A stretch of DNA of 32,871 bases, taken from positions 1 through 32,871 of the forward strand of contig JBFMEF010000159.1 of assembly GCA_040753495.1 (NCBI GenBank), given 5' to 3'. Below, piece after piece: positions 23,945 through 32,861 of this stretch; position 1 is the first letter of the stretch, and every line of letters begins with the position of its first letter. Source of the stretch: Candidatus Zixiibacteriota bacterium. GTDB lineage: Bacteria > Zixibacteria > MSB-5A5 > GN15 > PGXB01. The notes beneath the pieces were generated by a model. It was not told where the DNA came from. It ran no database searches and worked only from the letters and a program-made list of their open reading frames with translations. Both the position numbers and the translations under genes were made by a program.

Positions 23945-25462
23945 TCAGGGGGAGGCTTTGATAATGCCGCTGGCGAGGATTTTATCGGTCAGCAGTTCCG
24001 CGATGAGGCGATGCCCCTCGGCGGTGGGATGGCAGTGGTCAATGAACAGTTTTTCGCCGCCGCGGGAATGAAATAGCGCGGGAAGGTCAAGAATCATGAC
24101 GCCGACGGTGTCAAGGCGGTCGATGGCGTCAAGATACTTCTGTTTGATACGGAGCGAGAAGTAATCGGCCTGCAGGGCGGAGTCGAGATAGATGAAGGGG
24201 AGAGAGGCGGAATCCGCAAGCGCTTCCAGCGATGACTGCGAGAGATGATTGATGCCGATATTATATAAAATGGGGGAGCCGCCGCTGAGCCGCAGAAAGT
24301 TATCAGCGGCGGAGTTTTCATGAGCATATAACTGACGGGCGGTAATCAGGCAATGTTCAGCCTGGATAAATTCCCGGTTGCGCCAAAAGGCGACGCCGAG
24401 GTTGTTCCAGAGAAGAGGATTGTTCTGCTCCTGTCGAAGAGAATCTTCATACATCTTCTTGACCGCGGCGGCAGGGAGATTTTCAGTGAAAGCCGACTGG
24501 AATACGGCGCGGGTGAAAAAATCGCCGTCACCGTATAACTGATGAAATAGATTGCTGTCGAGGCAGTAACTAATGTTTTGTCCCAGAATCGCGGCGAGCG
24601 GTTGGGGAATTATCGTTTCACCGGTTCGACCTGTTAAATGGGTGAAGACACGGAATTGCAGACCGGCGGGCCAGAGGCGCGGCGCGGGCGGTTTCAGGAT
24701 AATCAGCGGAATCAGTCTCTGACGGCATTCGGTCTTTATCAGACGAAGATTCTCCTCAAATTCATCAGAGGAAACGCGCGGTTTTAAAGGCTGCGCGGGC
24801 GCCACATTTTCTTTTTCGCGGTGAAAGAATAAGGACTGGAGAAATCGGTAAAAAGCGGAACCCTGTAAGAGTTTTCTGAGTGAAATCAGTTTCTGTTTCT
24901 GCAGCAGTTCCCGGTCGGAATATTCGCCCGAAATAGAGGCGTCATTATTGCCGCAGTACAGAATCACGGCATCGGGCTGGTAAGACCATCCTTTATTCCG
25001 CAGGAAGTGAATAATCTGCTCGCTGGAGTAACCGGAAACGGCGGCGTTGACCAGTTCGATTTCGGCCTTTCCCGCCAGATTGAGTTGAAGAAAATGACGC
25101 AGCAGTTCTCCGAAAGCCTGTTTTCGGGAAATGAGCCCTAACCCTACGGGGGAGGAATCTCCGAGCAGGAGGATGCGGAACTGGTTGCGGGTTTTCTTTA
25201 TGGGCAATTCATCGCCGAGGAGATGGCTGGAGTTGGTTTTAATCAGCGGATTCTGGAGATTGGCGCGGAAACGCCAGAGAAGTTCGGGGTCCGGTTCGTG
25301 CCAGTCGAAGAAGCGACTGAAAAACGCCGTTTGCCATCCTTCGGAGGGCTCGAGCGAGAGAGCGTTTCGGCCGGTCTTAAATTCAACTAACCGCGCGACC
25401 GCTTCCAGAGCCAGGAGGCTTAAGACAATGGCAATTACTGCGAATATCAGTTTTCGAGGCAT
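23945..25462 (-). CDS. Membrane-anchored SGNH hydrolase-like protein
   Basis: 505-residue protein with one N-terminal membrane anchor (about residues 4-24) and a large extracytoplasmic part. FRILLLGDSSPVGLGL (Ser103) is block I of the SGNH/GDSL fold, YCGNNDASISG is a block III-like Asn segment, and FIDHCHPTAEGHRLIAELL near the C-terminus supplies the catalytic Asp-x-x-His. The fold is split by a roughly 150-residue insertion containing a TPR-like stretch (NNPLLWNNLGVAFWRNREFIQAEHC). Such proteins deacetylate or acetylate surface polysaccharides, but the substrate is unknown. The ATG at 25462 is preferred because the anchor begins there; TTG at 25495 would add 11 residues. Confidence 0.85.
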   Translation of the reverse strand: MPRKLIFAVIAIVLSLLALEAVARLVEFKTGRNALSLEPSEGWQTAFFSRFFDWHEPDPELLWRFRANLQNPLIKTNSSHLLGDELPIKKTRNQFRILLLGDSSPVGLGLISRKQAFGELLRHFLQLNLAGKAEIELVNAAVSGYSSEQIIHFLRNKGWSYQPDAVILYCGNNDASISGEYSDRELLQKQKLISLRKLLQGSAFYRFLQSLFFHREKENVAPAQPLKPRVSSDEFEENLRLIKTECRQRLIPLIILKPPAPRLWPAGLQFRVFTHLTGRTGETIIPQPLAAILGQNISYCLDSNLFHQLYGDGDFFTRAVFQSAFTENLPAAAVKKMYEDSLRQEQNNPLLWNNLGVAFWRNREFIQAEHCLITARQLYAHENSAADNFLRLSGGSPILYNIGINHLSQSSLEALADSASLPFIYLDSALQADYFSLRIKQKYLDAIDRLDTVGVMILDLPALFHSRGGEKLFIDHCHPTAEGHRLIAELLTDKILASGIIKASP

Positions 25463-25545
25463 CTTGATGTCAACTTCTTTAAGTAGCGTGAGCAAATATA
25501 AATAACTATTTCGAGGAGAAGGGATTTTTTGTATCTTTGAGCGGT

Positions 25546-26280
25546 ATGATGGAGTTTCCGGAAATTCTTATGGAGCGCCTGAAAAAGGCGAAGAAGGTGG
25601 CGGTTTTGACCGGGGCCGGGATATCGGCGGAATCGGGGGTGCCGACTTTTCGTGGCAAGGAGGGACTCTGGTCGAAATTTCGTCCCGAGGAACTGGCGAC
25701 GGTGGAAGCGTTTATGAGCAATCCCAAGCTGGTCTGGGAGTGGTATTTGCATCGGCGGGAGATTATGAATAAAGTATCGCCGAACGCCGCGCATTACGCC
25801 CTGGTGGAAATGGAGAAATTTTATCCTGATTTCACATTGATTACGCAAAATGTGGATGGCTTGCACCGAAGAGCCGGCTCGCAGAAGGTTCTGGAAGTGC
25901 ACGGGAATATAACTAAGAATAAATGTTTTGAATGCGGCGAGCCGTATGAAGGGGAGATAAGTCTCGAAGGCGGGAATCTTCCCCGGTGCGATTGCGGCGG
26001 CCGTATTCGCCCGGATGTGGTCTGGTTCGGGGAGATGCTTCCGGAGCGGGCATTAAGCGATGCTTTTGAGGCGTCATCGCGGGCGGAACTGTTTTTCTCT
26101 ATCGGCACCTCGGCGCTGGTGCACCCGGCGGCGGCTATGCCGTTGACGGCAAGACGTCACCGGGCATATCTGGTGGAGATAAACCTGGAGCCGACTCCGC
26201 TGACCGAGTACGCCGATTTTGCCCTGCAGGGAAAATCGGGGGAGATTCTTCCTCAGTTAGTTGAGATATTCAAGAAATGA
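25546..26280 (+). CDS. cobB: NAD-dependent protein deacylase, sirtuin
   Basis: 244-residue Sir2-family enzyme that removes acyl groups from lysines using NAD+. GAGISAESGVPTFRG and TQNVDGLH form the NAD+ pocket, and His119 in VHG is the catalytic base. Zinc cysteines are Cys127, Cys130, Cys148 and Cys150 (CFEC and CDC). Tyr67 and Arg70 (WYLHRR) match the acid-pocket pair of class III sirtuins, so desuccinylase or demalonylase activity is likely. The ATG at 25546 is used; an in-frame TTG at 25537 is possible. It is the first gene of a six-gene operon, and its stop overlaps the next start as ATGA. Confidence 0.94.
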   Translation: MMEFPEILMERLKKAKKVAVLTGAGISAESGVPTFRGKEGLWSKFRPEELATVEAFMSNPKLVWEWYLHRREIMNKVSPNAAHYALVEMEKFYPDFTLITQNVDGLHRRAGSQKVLEVHGNITKNKCFECGEPYEGEISLEGGNLPRCDCGGRIRPDVVWFGEMLPERALSDAFEASSRAELFFSIGTSALVHPAAAMPLTARRHRAYLVEINLEPTPLTEYADFALQGKSGEILPQLVEIFKK

Positions 26281-27188
26281 TAAGAAAATCGGCCGAGGAA
26301 ATAATAAGGCTCGGGGAGGAGTTGTTCGAAACACTTACGCGGTGTGAACTTTGTCCTCAAGATTGCCGGGTGAATCGCCGCGAGGGGCAACTGGGTAAGT
26401 GCGGCAGCACCGCGACTCTGAGGATTGCCAGCGCCAATCTGCATTATGGAGAGGAACCGCCGCTGTCGGGAGGCGGCGGGTCAGGAACGATATTTTTCTC
26501 CAACTGCTCGCTCTTCTGCAAATATTGCCAGAATTATCCGATATCCCAGTATGGGAACGGACGGGATGTCACGGTGTCAGAACTGAAAGAATTGATGCTG
26601 AGTCTTAAGAAGCGCGGCGCCGACAACATCAATTTCGTAACGCCCGACCATATGTTGCCGATGGCATTGATGGCGTTGGGGGAAGCGCGTCGGGAGGGGA
26701 TGGAGCTTCCGCTGGTCTATAACTGCTCCGGCTATCAGAAGCGGGATATAATCAGGCGGCTTGCGGGTATAATTGATATATATCTTGTGGATATGCGATA
26801 TAATGATGACGCCGTAGCGCTGGAATATTCCGGATGCCATAATTATGTAGCCACCAACCGCGCGGCGGTGAAGGAGATGTTTGACCAGGTGGGAAACCTG
26901 CGCTGCGACCGGAACGGAATCGGGAAAAGCGGCGTAATAGTCCGGCATCTGGTGCTTCCGAATCGATTGTCCGGTTCAGCGGGGATATTTCGCTTTCTGG
27001 CGGAGGAGGTTTCGCCGGAGATTCATTTGTCGCTGATGAGCCAGTATTTTCCGGCGTATAAGGCGCCGGACGTGAAGCCAATTTCGCGGCGCATTTCGGT
27101 GGAGGAGTTTGAGGAAGCGGTGGAGGCGTTTTACGACGCCGGATTGAGCCAGGGATTTATCCAGGAACTGGAATATGAGACGGCATAG
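26277..27188 (+). CDS. Radical SAM protein, PflA-like
   Basis: 303-residue radical SAM enzyme. CSLFCKYC (Cys77, Cys81, Cys84) binds the catalytic 4Fe-4S cluster. An N-terminal CELCPQDC plus Cys42 could bind a second metal site, as in PflA-like proteins of the YgiQ/AmmeMemoRadiSam-related type. Further landmarks are GTIFFSNCSLFC, NFVTPDHMLP and a YNCSGY strand. The substrate is unknown; glycyl-radical enzyme activation is possible, but no such enzyme lies in the window. It overlaps sir2 by 4 bases and the lipoprotein gene by 14, so it is part of one coupled operon. Confidence 0.9.
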   Translation: MIRKSAEEIIRLGEELFETLTRCELCPQDCRVNRREGQLGKCGSTATLRIASANLHYGEEPPLSGGGGSGTIFFSNCSLFCKYCQNYPISQYGNGRDVTVSELKELMLSLKKRGADNINFVTPDHMLPMALMALGEARREGMELPLVYNCSGYQKRDIIRRLAGIIDIYLVDMRYNDDAVALEYSGCHNYVATNRAAVKEMFDQVGNLRCDRNGIGKSGVIVRHLVLPNRLSGSAGIFRFLAEEVSPEIHLSLMSQYFPAYKAPDVKPISRRISVEEFEEAVEAFYDAGLSQGFIQELEYETA

Positions 27189-29277
27189 TTTATTAAGCGC
27201 GGCGTTTTTGACGCTGCTGATTGTCTCCGGATGTGTTTACTATAACACCTTTTATCATGCCCGGAAGGCATTTAATGACGCCGAGTCGGGCCGTAAAGCA
27301 GCCGGTCGAACCGGCGGGAAGGCGTACGCCGGGCAATACAGCAGAGCGATAGAGAAATCGCAAAAGGTTCTGGACAAGCATCCGAATTCAAGCTGGTATG
27401 ATGACGCTCTTTTTGTCAACGGGGTTTCGAGTTTCTACACTGAAGATTACGATCGCGCGGAACGTCGTTTCCGCGAACTCTTAGCCAATTATCCGGAGTC
27501 GGAATATGTTAAAGAGGGTCGTCTTTATCTGGCCAAAGCGAAGATGAAGCTGGGGGACGAAGAGGATGCGATGGCACTTTTCGAGAAGCTTTATCAGGAG
27601 AGCAAAGAGAAGTCGATTCGGACCGAAGCGGCGATGACGCTGGGAGAGTATTACTTTGAGAATAAGAAATATCCGGAGGCGGAAAGGTATTTTAACGTCA
27701 TTGTCGATTCGCTGGGGAATCGCAACGAAAAAATCATGGCGCAGCTTTATATAGCGGACGGCCATTTCGCCCGCTACAACTACCGGAAGGCGCGCGAGAA
27801 TTATCTGAAGGTGCTCAGTTTCAAACCGGACCTGGCCGAAGAATTCCGGGCGACCCACAAGGCGGGGGAATGCTCCATATTCATATATGAAATTGAGGAT
27901 GGGATGGGGTATTTGAAGAAACTGGCGGACAACAAGCTCTTTTATGACTCTCTGCCGGCAATTAATCTTCTGGTGGCATATGGTCATGAACTAAACGGCG
28001 ACCTGAGTCTGGCGGAAGAGGTTTACAAGCGGGTGGCAAACTCGGAACAGAAGCAACATGCGGCGTACGCCAATTATAATCTGGGGCTGATTTACCAGTA
28101 TGATTATGAGAATTATAAGAAAGCAAAAGAATATTACGACCTGGCGAAGAGCGGCGGATATGGCACACCGATTCAGCAGGATGCCCTTCAGCGCTCCGCC
28201 GATATCGGAAAACTTGAGGAGTACACGAAGAAGAAGACGCTGGAGCCGACCTCGGATACGGCGGCCCCTCCGGGCGCTCTCGATAGCGCCGCCATGACGC
28301 AGTATCTTCTGGCGGAACTGTACTTGATGCAGTTGGGGAAACCGGACTCCGCGTTGAATGAATTTCAGTATGTGATACAGCATTTCGAAAGCACTTATAT
28401 CGCGCCCAAGGCGATGATAGCGACGGCGCTTTTATACCGCGACCAGTATAATGATACGCTGGCGTTCGATACCACGCTGCGGGCGGTGCTGAAGAGATAT
28501 CCCCGCTCCGATTTTATACCCCAGGTGATAGACCTCCTGGGGCTGGCGGGAACGGCCGCCGATACCGGTTATGCGCAATATTACTACCGGAAAGCGGAAT
28601 CTTTTGCTTTCGACTCGAGCAAGGTAGATTCCGCCCGCTATTACTTTCAGCTGGTGGCGGACAGTTTTCCGAAATCGCATCTTTATCAGCAGGCGCGCTT
28701 TGCGCTTCTCTGGTTAACGGAAACTTACGAGAGCCCGGGCGACTCCTCGCTCTATTTCGCTTACGCCGATTTCGCCGACTCCTTTCCGCGGACCGACCTG
28801 GGAAAGGAAGCGGAGAAAAGACTGAGCTACAAACCGGGGATTTTCAGACAGACCGATGATAATCGCGATGAAGGGGCGCAGGCGAAGCCGAAACCGGCAA
28901 CGGTAGCCGACAGGACGATCGATACCACCGAGCAGCGGACCATGACCACCGAGGAGAAGTATTTCATTGGACCTGACGGCGATACGTTGATGCTGGTACA
29001 GGAGGCGCCGATAAGGGTGGACCGGGAGTTCAGATATCCGCCGGCGGCATACACGCTGAATTTTGAGGGGTCTTTATATTTCCAGGTAAAAATTGACCCC
29101 TTCGGGGACGTGGTTGATCTTCGTCTGATGAACCCGTCTCCTTCTCCCGAACTCAATCAAGAGGCAACAGAGATTGTCGCCCTGTCGCATTTCAATACCG
29201 GCTGGATACCGCCGGATAAACTTGACTCCTGGTTCGTTTATAAGTATTTTGTGGCGCTCCCAAAGAGCATAAGATGA
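27175..29277 (+). CDS. TPR lipoprotein with TonB-like C-terminal domain
   Basis: 700-residue predicted lipoprotein, lipobox IVSGC at about residue 20. The body is a long array of TPR-like helical repeats (AERRFRELLANYPESEYV, DEEDAMALFEKLYQES, AERYFNVIVDSLG and more) to about residue 560, resembling outer-membrane assembly or gliding-type TPR lipoproteins. A charged linker leads to residues 615-700, where GSLYFQVKIDPFGDVVDLRL and NTGWIPPDKLDSWF resemble a TonB C-terminal domain. That pairing is unusual. It overlaps the radical SAM and pyrK genes at both ends (14 and 4 bases). The protein is likely periplasmic, anchored by lipid. Confidence 0.85.
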   Translation: MRRHSLLSAAFLTLLIVSGCVYYNTFYHARKAFNDAESGRKAAGRTGGKAYAGQYSRAIEKSQKVLDKHPNSSWYDDALFVNGVSSFYTEDYDRAERRFRELLANYPESEYVKEGRLYLAKAKMKLGDEEDAMALFEKLYQESKEKSIRTEAAMTLGEYYFENKKYPEAERYFNVIVDSLGNRNEKIMAQLYIADGHFARYNYRKARENYLKVLSFKPDLAEEFRATHKAGECSIFIYEIEDGMGYLKKLADNKLFYDSLPAINLLVAYGHELNGDLSLAEEVYKRVANSEQKQHAAYANYNLGLIYQYDYENYKKAKEYYDLAKSGGYGTPIQQDALQRSADIGKLEEYTKKKTLEPTSDTAAPPGALDSAAMTQYLLAELYLMQLGKPDSALNEFQYVIQHFESTYIAPKAMIATALLYRDQYNDTLAFDTTLRAVLKRYPRSDFIPQVIDLLGLAGTAADTGYAQYYYRKAESFAFDSSKVDSARYYFQLVADSFPKSHLYQQARFALLWLTETYESPGDSSLYFAYADFADSFPRTDLGKEAEKRLSYKPGIFRQTDDNRDEGAQAKPKPATVADRTIDTTEQRTMTTEEKYFIGPDGDTLMLVQEAPIRVDREFRYPPAAYTLNFEGSLYFQVKIDPFGDVVDLRLMNPSPSPELNQEATEIVALSHFNTGWIPPDKLDSWFVYKYFVALPKSIR

Positions 29278-30065
29278 GCAAGATAACGGTCGAGCAAGCG
29301 ACAATTGAGCGAAAGAAAGAATTAGGCAACAGTTATTTTGCTTTCGAAATAAGTCCCTTCTCAAAAGTCAAGGCGATAAAGCCGGGGCAGTTTGTTCATA
29401 TAAAGATTCCCCACACCGACATCTATTTCCGCCGCGCTTTTTCTGTATATGATGTTCATCCCCAAAAGAAAGCGGTGGAAATCATCTTTAAAGTCTTCGG
29501 ACGGGGGACTGCGCTCTTATCGCGACTTCATCCCGGCGACCATCTCGACATCCTGGGACCGCTGGGGAATTCCTTTGCCTTTCCGACAAAGAAGGAAACC
29601 GCCTTGCTTGTCGCCGGCGGCATTGGCATGCCGCCGATATATTTTCTGGCAAAAGAACTGGCGCCAATAATGACCAATAAATCGAAAGCGGTATTTTTCT
29701 ACGGCGGCAACTCCAGAACAGACCTGGTGGAACTGGCACGAATAAAGAGACTCGGCATCAGGGTTGTCACCGCCACTGAGGACGGCAGTCTGGGATTCAG
29801 GGGACTGATAACCAAGGCGCTGGCGAAGGAGATTGACGGTTTATCTGGAGATTGCAGGATATACGCCTGCGGTCCGGAAGGGATGCTTAAAGCGGTGGAC
29901 AGATTGGCTCTCGAAAAATCAATACCGGGACAATTGTCGCTGGAGGCGCCGATGCCGTGCGGGATTGGTATCTGCCTGGGATGTATTCTTCCGCTGACAG
30001 CCGGGGGATATACCCGTGTCTGTCGCGAGGGACCGGTCTATAATGTCGGAGAGGTGCGGTTATGA
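29274..30065 (+). CDS. pyrK: Dihydroorotate dehydrogenase electron-transfer subunit PyrK
   Basis: 263-residue iron-sulfur flavoprotein that passes electrons from PyrD to NAD+. RRAFSVYDV binds FAD, LLVAGGIGMPPIYFLA contacts NAD(H), and Cys-x4-Cys-x2-Cys-x11-Cys in the MPCGIGICLGC to VCREG segment binds the 2Fe-2S cluster. Length is normal. It overlaps the upstream lipoprotein gene as ATGA and pyrD likewise, consistent with a PyrDK heterotetramer. Confidence 0.95.
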   Translation: MSKITVEQATIERKKELGNSYFAFEISPFSKVKAIKPGQFVHIKIPHTDIYFRRAFSVYDVHPQKKAVEIIFKVFGRGTALLSRLHPGDHLDILGPLGNSFAFPTKKETALLVAGGIGMPPIYFLAKELAPIMTNKSKAVFFYGGNSRTDLVELARIKRLGIRVVTATEDGSLGFRGLITKALAKEIDGLSGDCRIYACGPEGMLKAVDRLALEKSIPGQLSLEAPMPCGIGICLGCILPLTAGGYTRVCREGPVYNVGEVRL

Positions 30066-30976
30066 CCCCCGACCTTAAAGTTGAAATCGCCGGAGTCAAA
30101 TTCGAGAATCCGATTCTGACGGCGTCAGGCACCTGCGGTTACGGCGAGGAGCTTGCCGATATTTATGACCTGTCGGTTCTCGGGGGAATAGTCACTAAAT
30201 CGATTACGGTGAAACCGCGCGAAGGACATCCACCGCCGCGCACAGCGGAGACGTCATCCGGGATGCTCAACGCTATCGGTCTGGCGAATGTCGGGGTGGA
30301 TAAATTCATCGATGAGAAGCTGAAATTCCTCGAAAAGTACGACACGAAGGTTATTGTCAATGTCGCCGGGGCGAGAGTTCAGGAATATGTCGATATCTGC
30401 GCCCGGCTGGCTGACTGCCCGCGCGCCGATATGGTGGAGCTGAATTTTTCCTGCCCCAATGTGGATGAAGGGATGGAAATAGCCCGCGACCCGCTGCTGG
30501 CGGAAAAAGCGGTGGCATCAGTTAAGAAAGTATTCGGCCGTCCGGTAATAGCGAAACTATCGCCGAATGTGACCGATGTGGCGCTTATAGCCCGCGGCTG
30601 CGAAGCGGGAGGCGCCGATGTTTTATCGCTAATCAACACGTTGGTTGGAATGGCGGTCGATATCGAGAGTTTTCGTCCCCGCCTGACCAATAATACCGGC
30701 GGGTTATCCGGCCCGGCTATCAAGCCGGTGGCGCTGGCGATGGTGAATAAAGTATATAAGGCGGTGAAGATTCCGCTTATTGGGATTGGCGGAATAACCA
30801 GCTATCAGGATGTGGTAGAGTTTATGCTTTGCGGGGCATCGGCAGTACAGGTTGGCACGGCGCTATTTGTCGAGCCGGATGCGCCGGTAAAAATAATCAA
30901 AGACTTGAAAAAATTCTTAATAAAACGTAAATTGAATAAAATCACCGACCTGATTGGGCAATTAAAGGAATATTGA
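30062..30976 (+). CDS. pyrD: Dihydroorotate dehydrogenase B, catalytic subunit
   Basis: 304-residue FMN-containing TIM barrel that oxidises dihydroorotate to orotate in UMP synthesis. TASGTCGYGEE, KSITVKPREGHPPPR, GLANVGVD and LNFSCPNVDEG with the active-site Cys131 identify class 1B. GGITSYQDVVEFMLCGASAVQVGTA is the FMN phosphate-binding region. It uses PyrK as partner, encoded just upstream with a 4-base overlap. Confidence 0.97.
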   Translation: MTPDLKVEIAGVKFENPILTASGTCGYGEELADIYDLSVLGGIVTKSITVKPREGHPPPRTAETSSGMLNAIGLANVGVDKFIDEKLKFLEKYDTKVIVNVAGARVQEYVDICARLADCPRADMVELNFSCPNVDEGMEIARDPLLAEKAVASVKKVFGRPVIAKLSPNVTDVALIARGCEAGGADVLSLINTLVGMAVDIESFRPRLTNNTGGLSGPAIKPVALAMVNKVYKAVKIPLIGIGGITSYQDVVEFMLCGASAVQVGTALFVEPDAPVKIIKDLKKFLIKRKLNKITDLIGQLKEY

Positions 30977-31809
30977 TGAGCGCCGCCGGCGAATTGAAAC
31001 GAGTCCAGGAAAAGAATAAATCGATGCTCTGTATCGGGCTCGACCTCGACCGGAAGAAAGTTCCGACACAGTATGCCACGACTATTAAGGGATTGTACGA
31101 TTTTACCACCCGGATAATCGAGGCGACGGCCGATCTGGTCTGCGCCTATAAGCCGAATATCGCTTTTTTTGAAGAACTCGGTCCGGAGGGTTTCTCGCTT
31201 CTGGAGAAGATTGTGGCAAAGATTCCGGATGAGATTCCGGTGATACTGGATGGGAAATTTGGCGATATCGGCAATACCGCGGCGCATTACGCCACCGCCA
31301 TGTTTGAGAGGTTCGGCGCCGACTGGGTGACGGTCAATCCGTATATGGGGTATGACTCGATTCGCCCGTTTCTGGAATATAAAGATAAAGGGGCGTTTGT
31401 GCTCTGCCTGACCTCCAATCCCGGCAGTCGCGATTTTCAGTTTCTGCACGTGTTGAATAAGCCGGTTTATATGTATGTCGCTGAGAAAGTCGCCTACTGG
31501 GACAAGGAGCAGAACCTGGGGTTGGTGGTGGGGGCGACCCATCCGGAGCAACTGACTGAAATCCGAAAGGTCGCCGGAGAGGTGCCGATTTTGATTCCCG
31601 GGGTAGGGGCGCAGGGAGGAAGCTTGGAGCAGGCGGTCACTAACGGAACGGACAATTTCAAGCGGATGGCTCTCATAAATATATCCCGCACAGTGCTTTA
31701 CGCCTCATCTGAGGAAGATTTTGACAAAGTCGCCCGGGCCGAGGTGGAGAAACTGAACGGGATAATCAGTGGGCTGAAGGCGGGGGAATCGAAACCACCG
31801 AGTGCATAA
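30976..31809 (+). CDS. pyrF: Orotidine 5'-phosphate decarboxylase, subfamily 2
   Basis: 277-residue OMP decarboxylase making UMP. CIGLDLDRKK, YKPNIAFFEELGPEG and DGKFGDIGNTA carry the catalytic Asp-Lys-Asp; the last reads DGKFGDIGNT instead of the usual DAKRGDIGNT but keeps all three charges. PGVGAQGG closes the phosphate site. ATG 30976 shares its first base with the pyrD stop (TGATG) and has AAGGA upstream. It ends the operon. A weak A/T hairpin (31838-31856) follows. Confidence 0.95.
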   Translation: MSAAGELKRVQEKNKSMLCIGLDLDRKKVPTQYATTIKGLYDFTTRIIEATADLVCAYKPNIAFFEELGPEGFSLLEKIVAKIPDEIPVILDGKFGDIGNTAAHYATAMFERFGADWVTVNPYMGYDSIRPFLEYKDKGAFVLCLTSNPGSRDFQFLHVLNKPVYMYVAEKVAYWDKEQNLGLVVGATHPEQLTEIRKVAGEVPILIPGVGAQGGSLEQAVTNGTDNFKRMALINISRTVLYASSEEDFDKVARAEVEKLNGIISGLKAGESKPPSA

Positions 31810-31966
31810 TCTTGTCAAGACCGAAAAATCAGCGAAATGATCTAAAAAATAGATCAATTTAAGAAAAAAACTGATTAAGCGTGGGGTAGATATCAATGAG
31901 ACTGAAGGGTCTGTCCACCAGATTGAACCCCAGGTCAACTCCAGAAGGAAGAAAAGCACGTATCTA

Positions 31967-31980
31967 ATACCATTTGGTAT
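31967..31980. promoter_or_regulatory. Operator-like inverted repeat
   Basis: ATACCATTTGGTAT is a 6-bp inverted repeat with a two-base centre, and TATACCATTGG follows at 31987. It lies 28 bases upstream of the -35 box at 32008 and may bind a regulator of the SIMPL gene. No regulator can be named. Confidence 0.35.
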
Positions 31981-32007
31981 AAAAGATATACCATTGGGGC
32001 AGCCATC

Positions 32008-32037
32008 TTGACATCATCGAAGAAAAGTCGATATATT
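32008..32037 (+). promoter_or_regulatory. Promoter of SIMPL-domain gene
   Basis: TTGACA (32008-32013) and TATATT (32032-32037) are separated by 18 bases, 45 bases before the start codon. Confidence 0.65.
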
Positions 32038-32082
32038 TCCTGAAAGGAAGAGCGGAATCTATTTTTTTCACAAGGAAATAAT

Positions 32083-32787
32083 ATGAAAGGCAGTTATGTT
32101 GTTGTTATCGGGCTGAGCGTGATAATCGCGTTTTTTGTGCTGGGGCTGTTCATTTATAATTCGCGGGCGGTGGTGGACAGTGTCAATGTGGTCGGCGCCG
32201 CTACCAAACGGTTCGAATCGGATATTGTCAAATGGCGGATTTATCTGAGCCGCGACACCGATTTGAGCAATGTCAGCGCCGGGTATAAACTTTTGCAGAA
32301 CGATATGAGCCTTCTCAAAGCGGTGTTGACCGAGAAAGGTTTGAGCGAAAAAGATATGACAGTCCAGCCGATTAACACCATGCAGCGGTACAACAACCAG
32401 GGACAGGTGACCGGCTATACCCTTCAGCAGGGGGCGTTTGTGATAACTTCAAACCTGACAGCGGTCGAGGAGTTGGCGCTCAATCCGGCGGTCCTGATGG
32501 AGAAGGGAGTGGTGTTCCAGAATTCGAATTTGGAATATTTCTATTCCAAGCTGGCGGATATCAAGATGGAACTTCTGGCCGACGCCACCAAGGATGCGCG
32601 GCGTCGCGCCGAGGAGATTGCCGGGAATGCCGGGATGAAACTGGGGGCGGTGACGTCACTTCGGGCGGGGGTTTTCCAGATAACCGAGCCGTTCTCGGCC
32701 GAGGTGAGCGATTACGGGATGTATAACACGCAGACCAAGCAGAAGGATATCACGGTGACGGTGCGGGCGGCGTTTAAGATGGAGTGA
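32083..32787 (+). CDS. SIMPL (DUF541) domain protein
   Basis: 234-residue exported or membrane-anchored protein. Residues 5-26 form a signal anchor; the rest is a SIMPL domain with VNVVGAATKRFESDIVKWRIYL, a GYTLQQGAFVITSNL strand and ADATKDARRRAEEIAGNAGMKLG, the family's most typical helix. These periplasmic proteins are widespread and their role is not settled. AAGGA precedes the ATG. It is a single gene with its own promoter, followed by a dispersed repeat. Confidence 0.92.
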   Translation: MKGSYVVVIGLSVIIAFFVLGLFIYNSRAVVDSVNVVGAATKRFESDIVKWRIYLSRDTDLSNVSAGYKLLQNDMSLLKAVLTEKGLSEKDMTVQPINTMQRYNNQGQVTGYTLQQGAFVITSNLTAVEELALNPAVLMEKGVVFQNSNLEYFYSKLADIKMELLADATKDARRRAEEIAGNAGMKLGAVTSLRAGVFQITEPFSAEVSDYGMYNTQTKQKDITVTVRAAFKME

Positions 32788-32802
32788 GGCAGCGGCCGAG
32801 TA

Positions 32803-32861
32803 GGTCAAAATCCCCCCGAGCCTTGTGTGCATGGCGAGGCGCGAGTGGGGGTTTTGACAAT
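32803..32861 (-). repeat. 59-base dispersed repeat, copy 2 (inverted)
   Basis: The reverse complement matches 23796-23854 over the full 59 bases with a few substitutions. It lies 16 bases after the stop of the SIMPL gene. Confidence 0.85.

Noticed and set aside
31838-31856. Terminator after pyrF
   Set aside because: The TGATCT/AGATCA stem is only six base pairs and A/T-rich, with no real T-run on the plus strand; it may still end transcription weakly.
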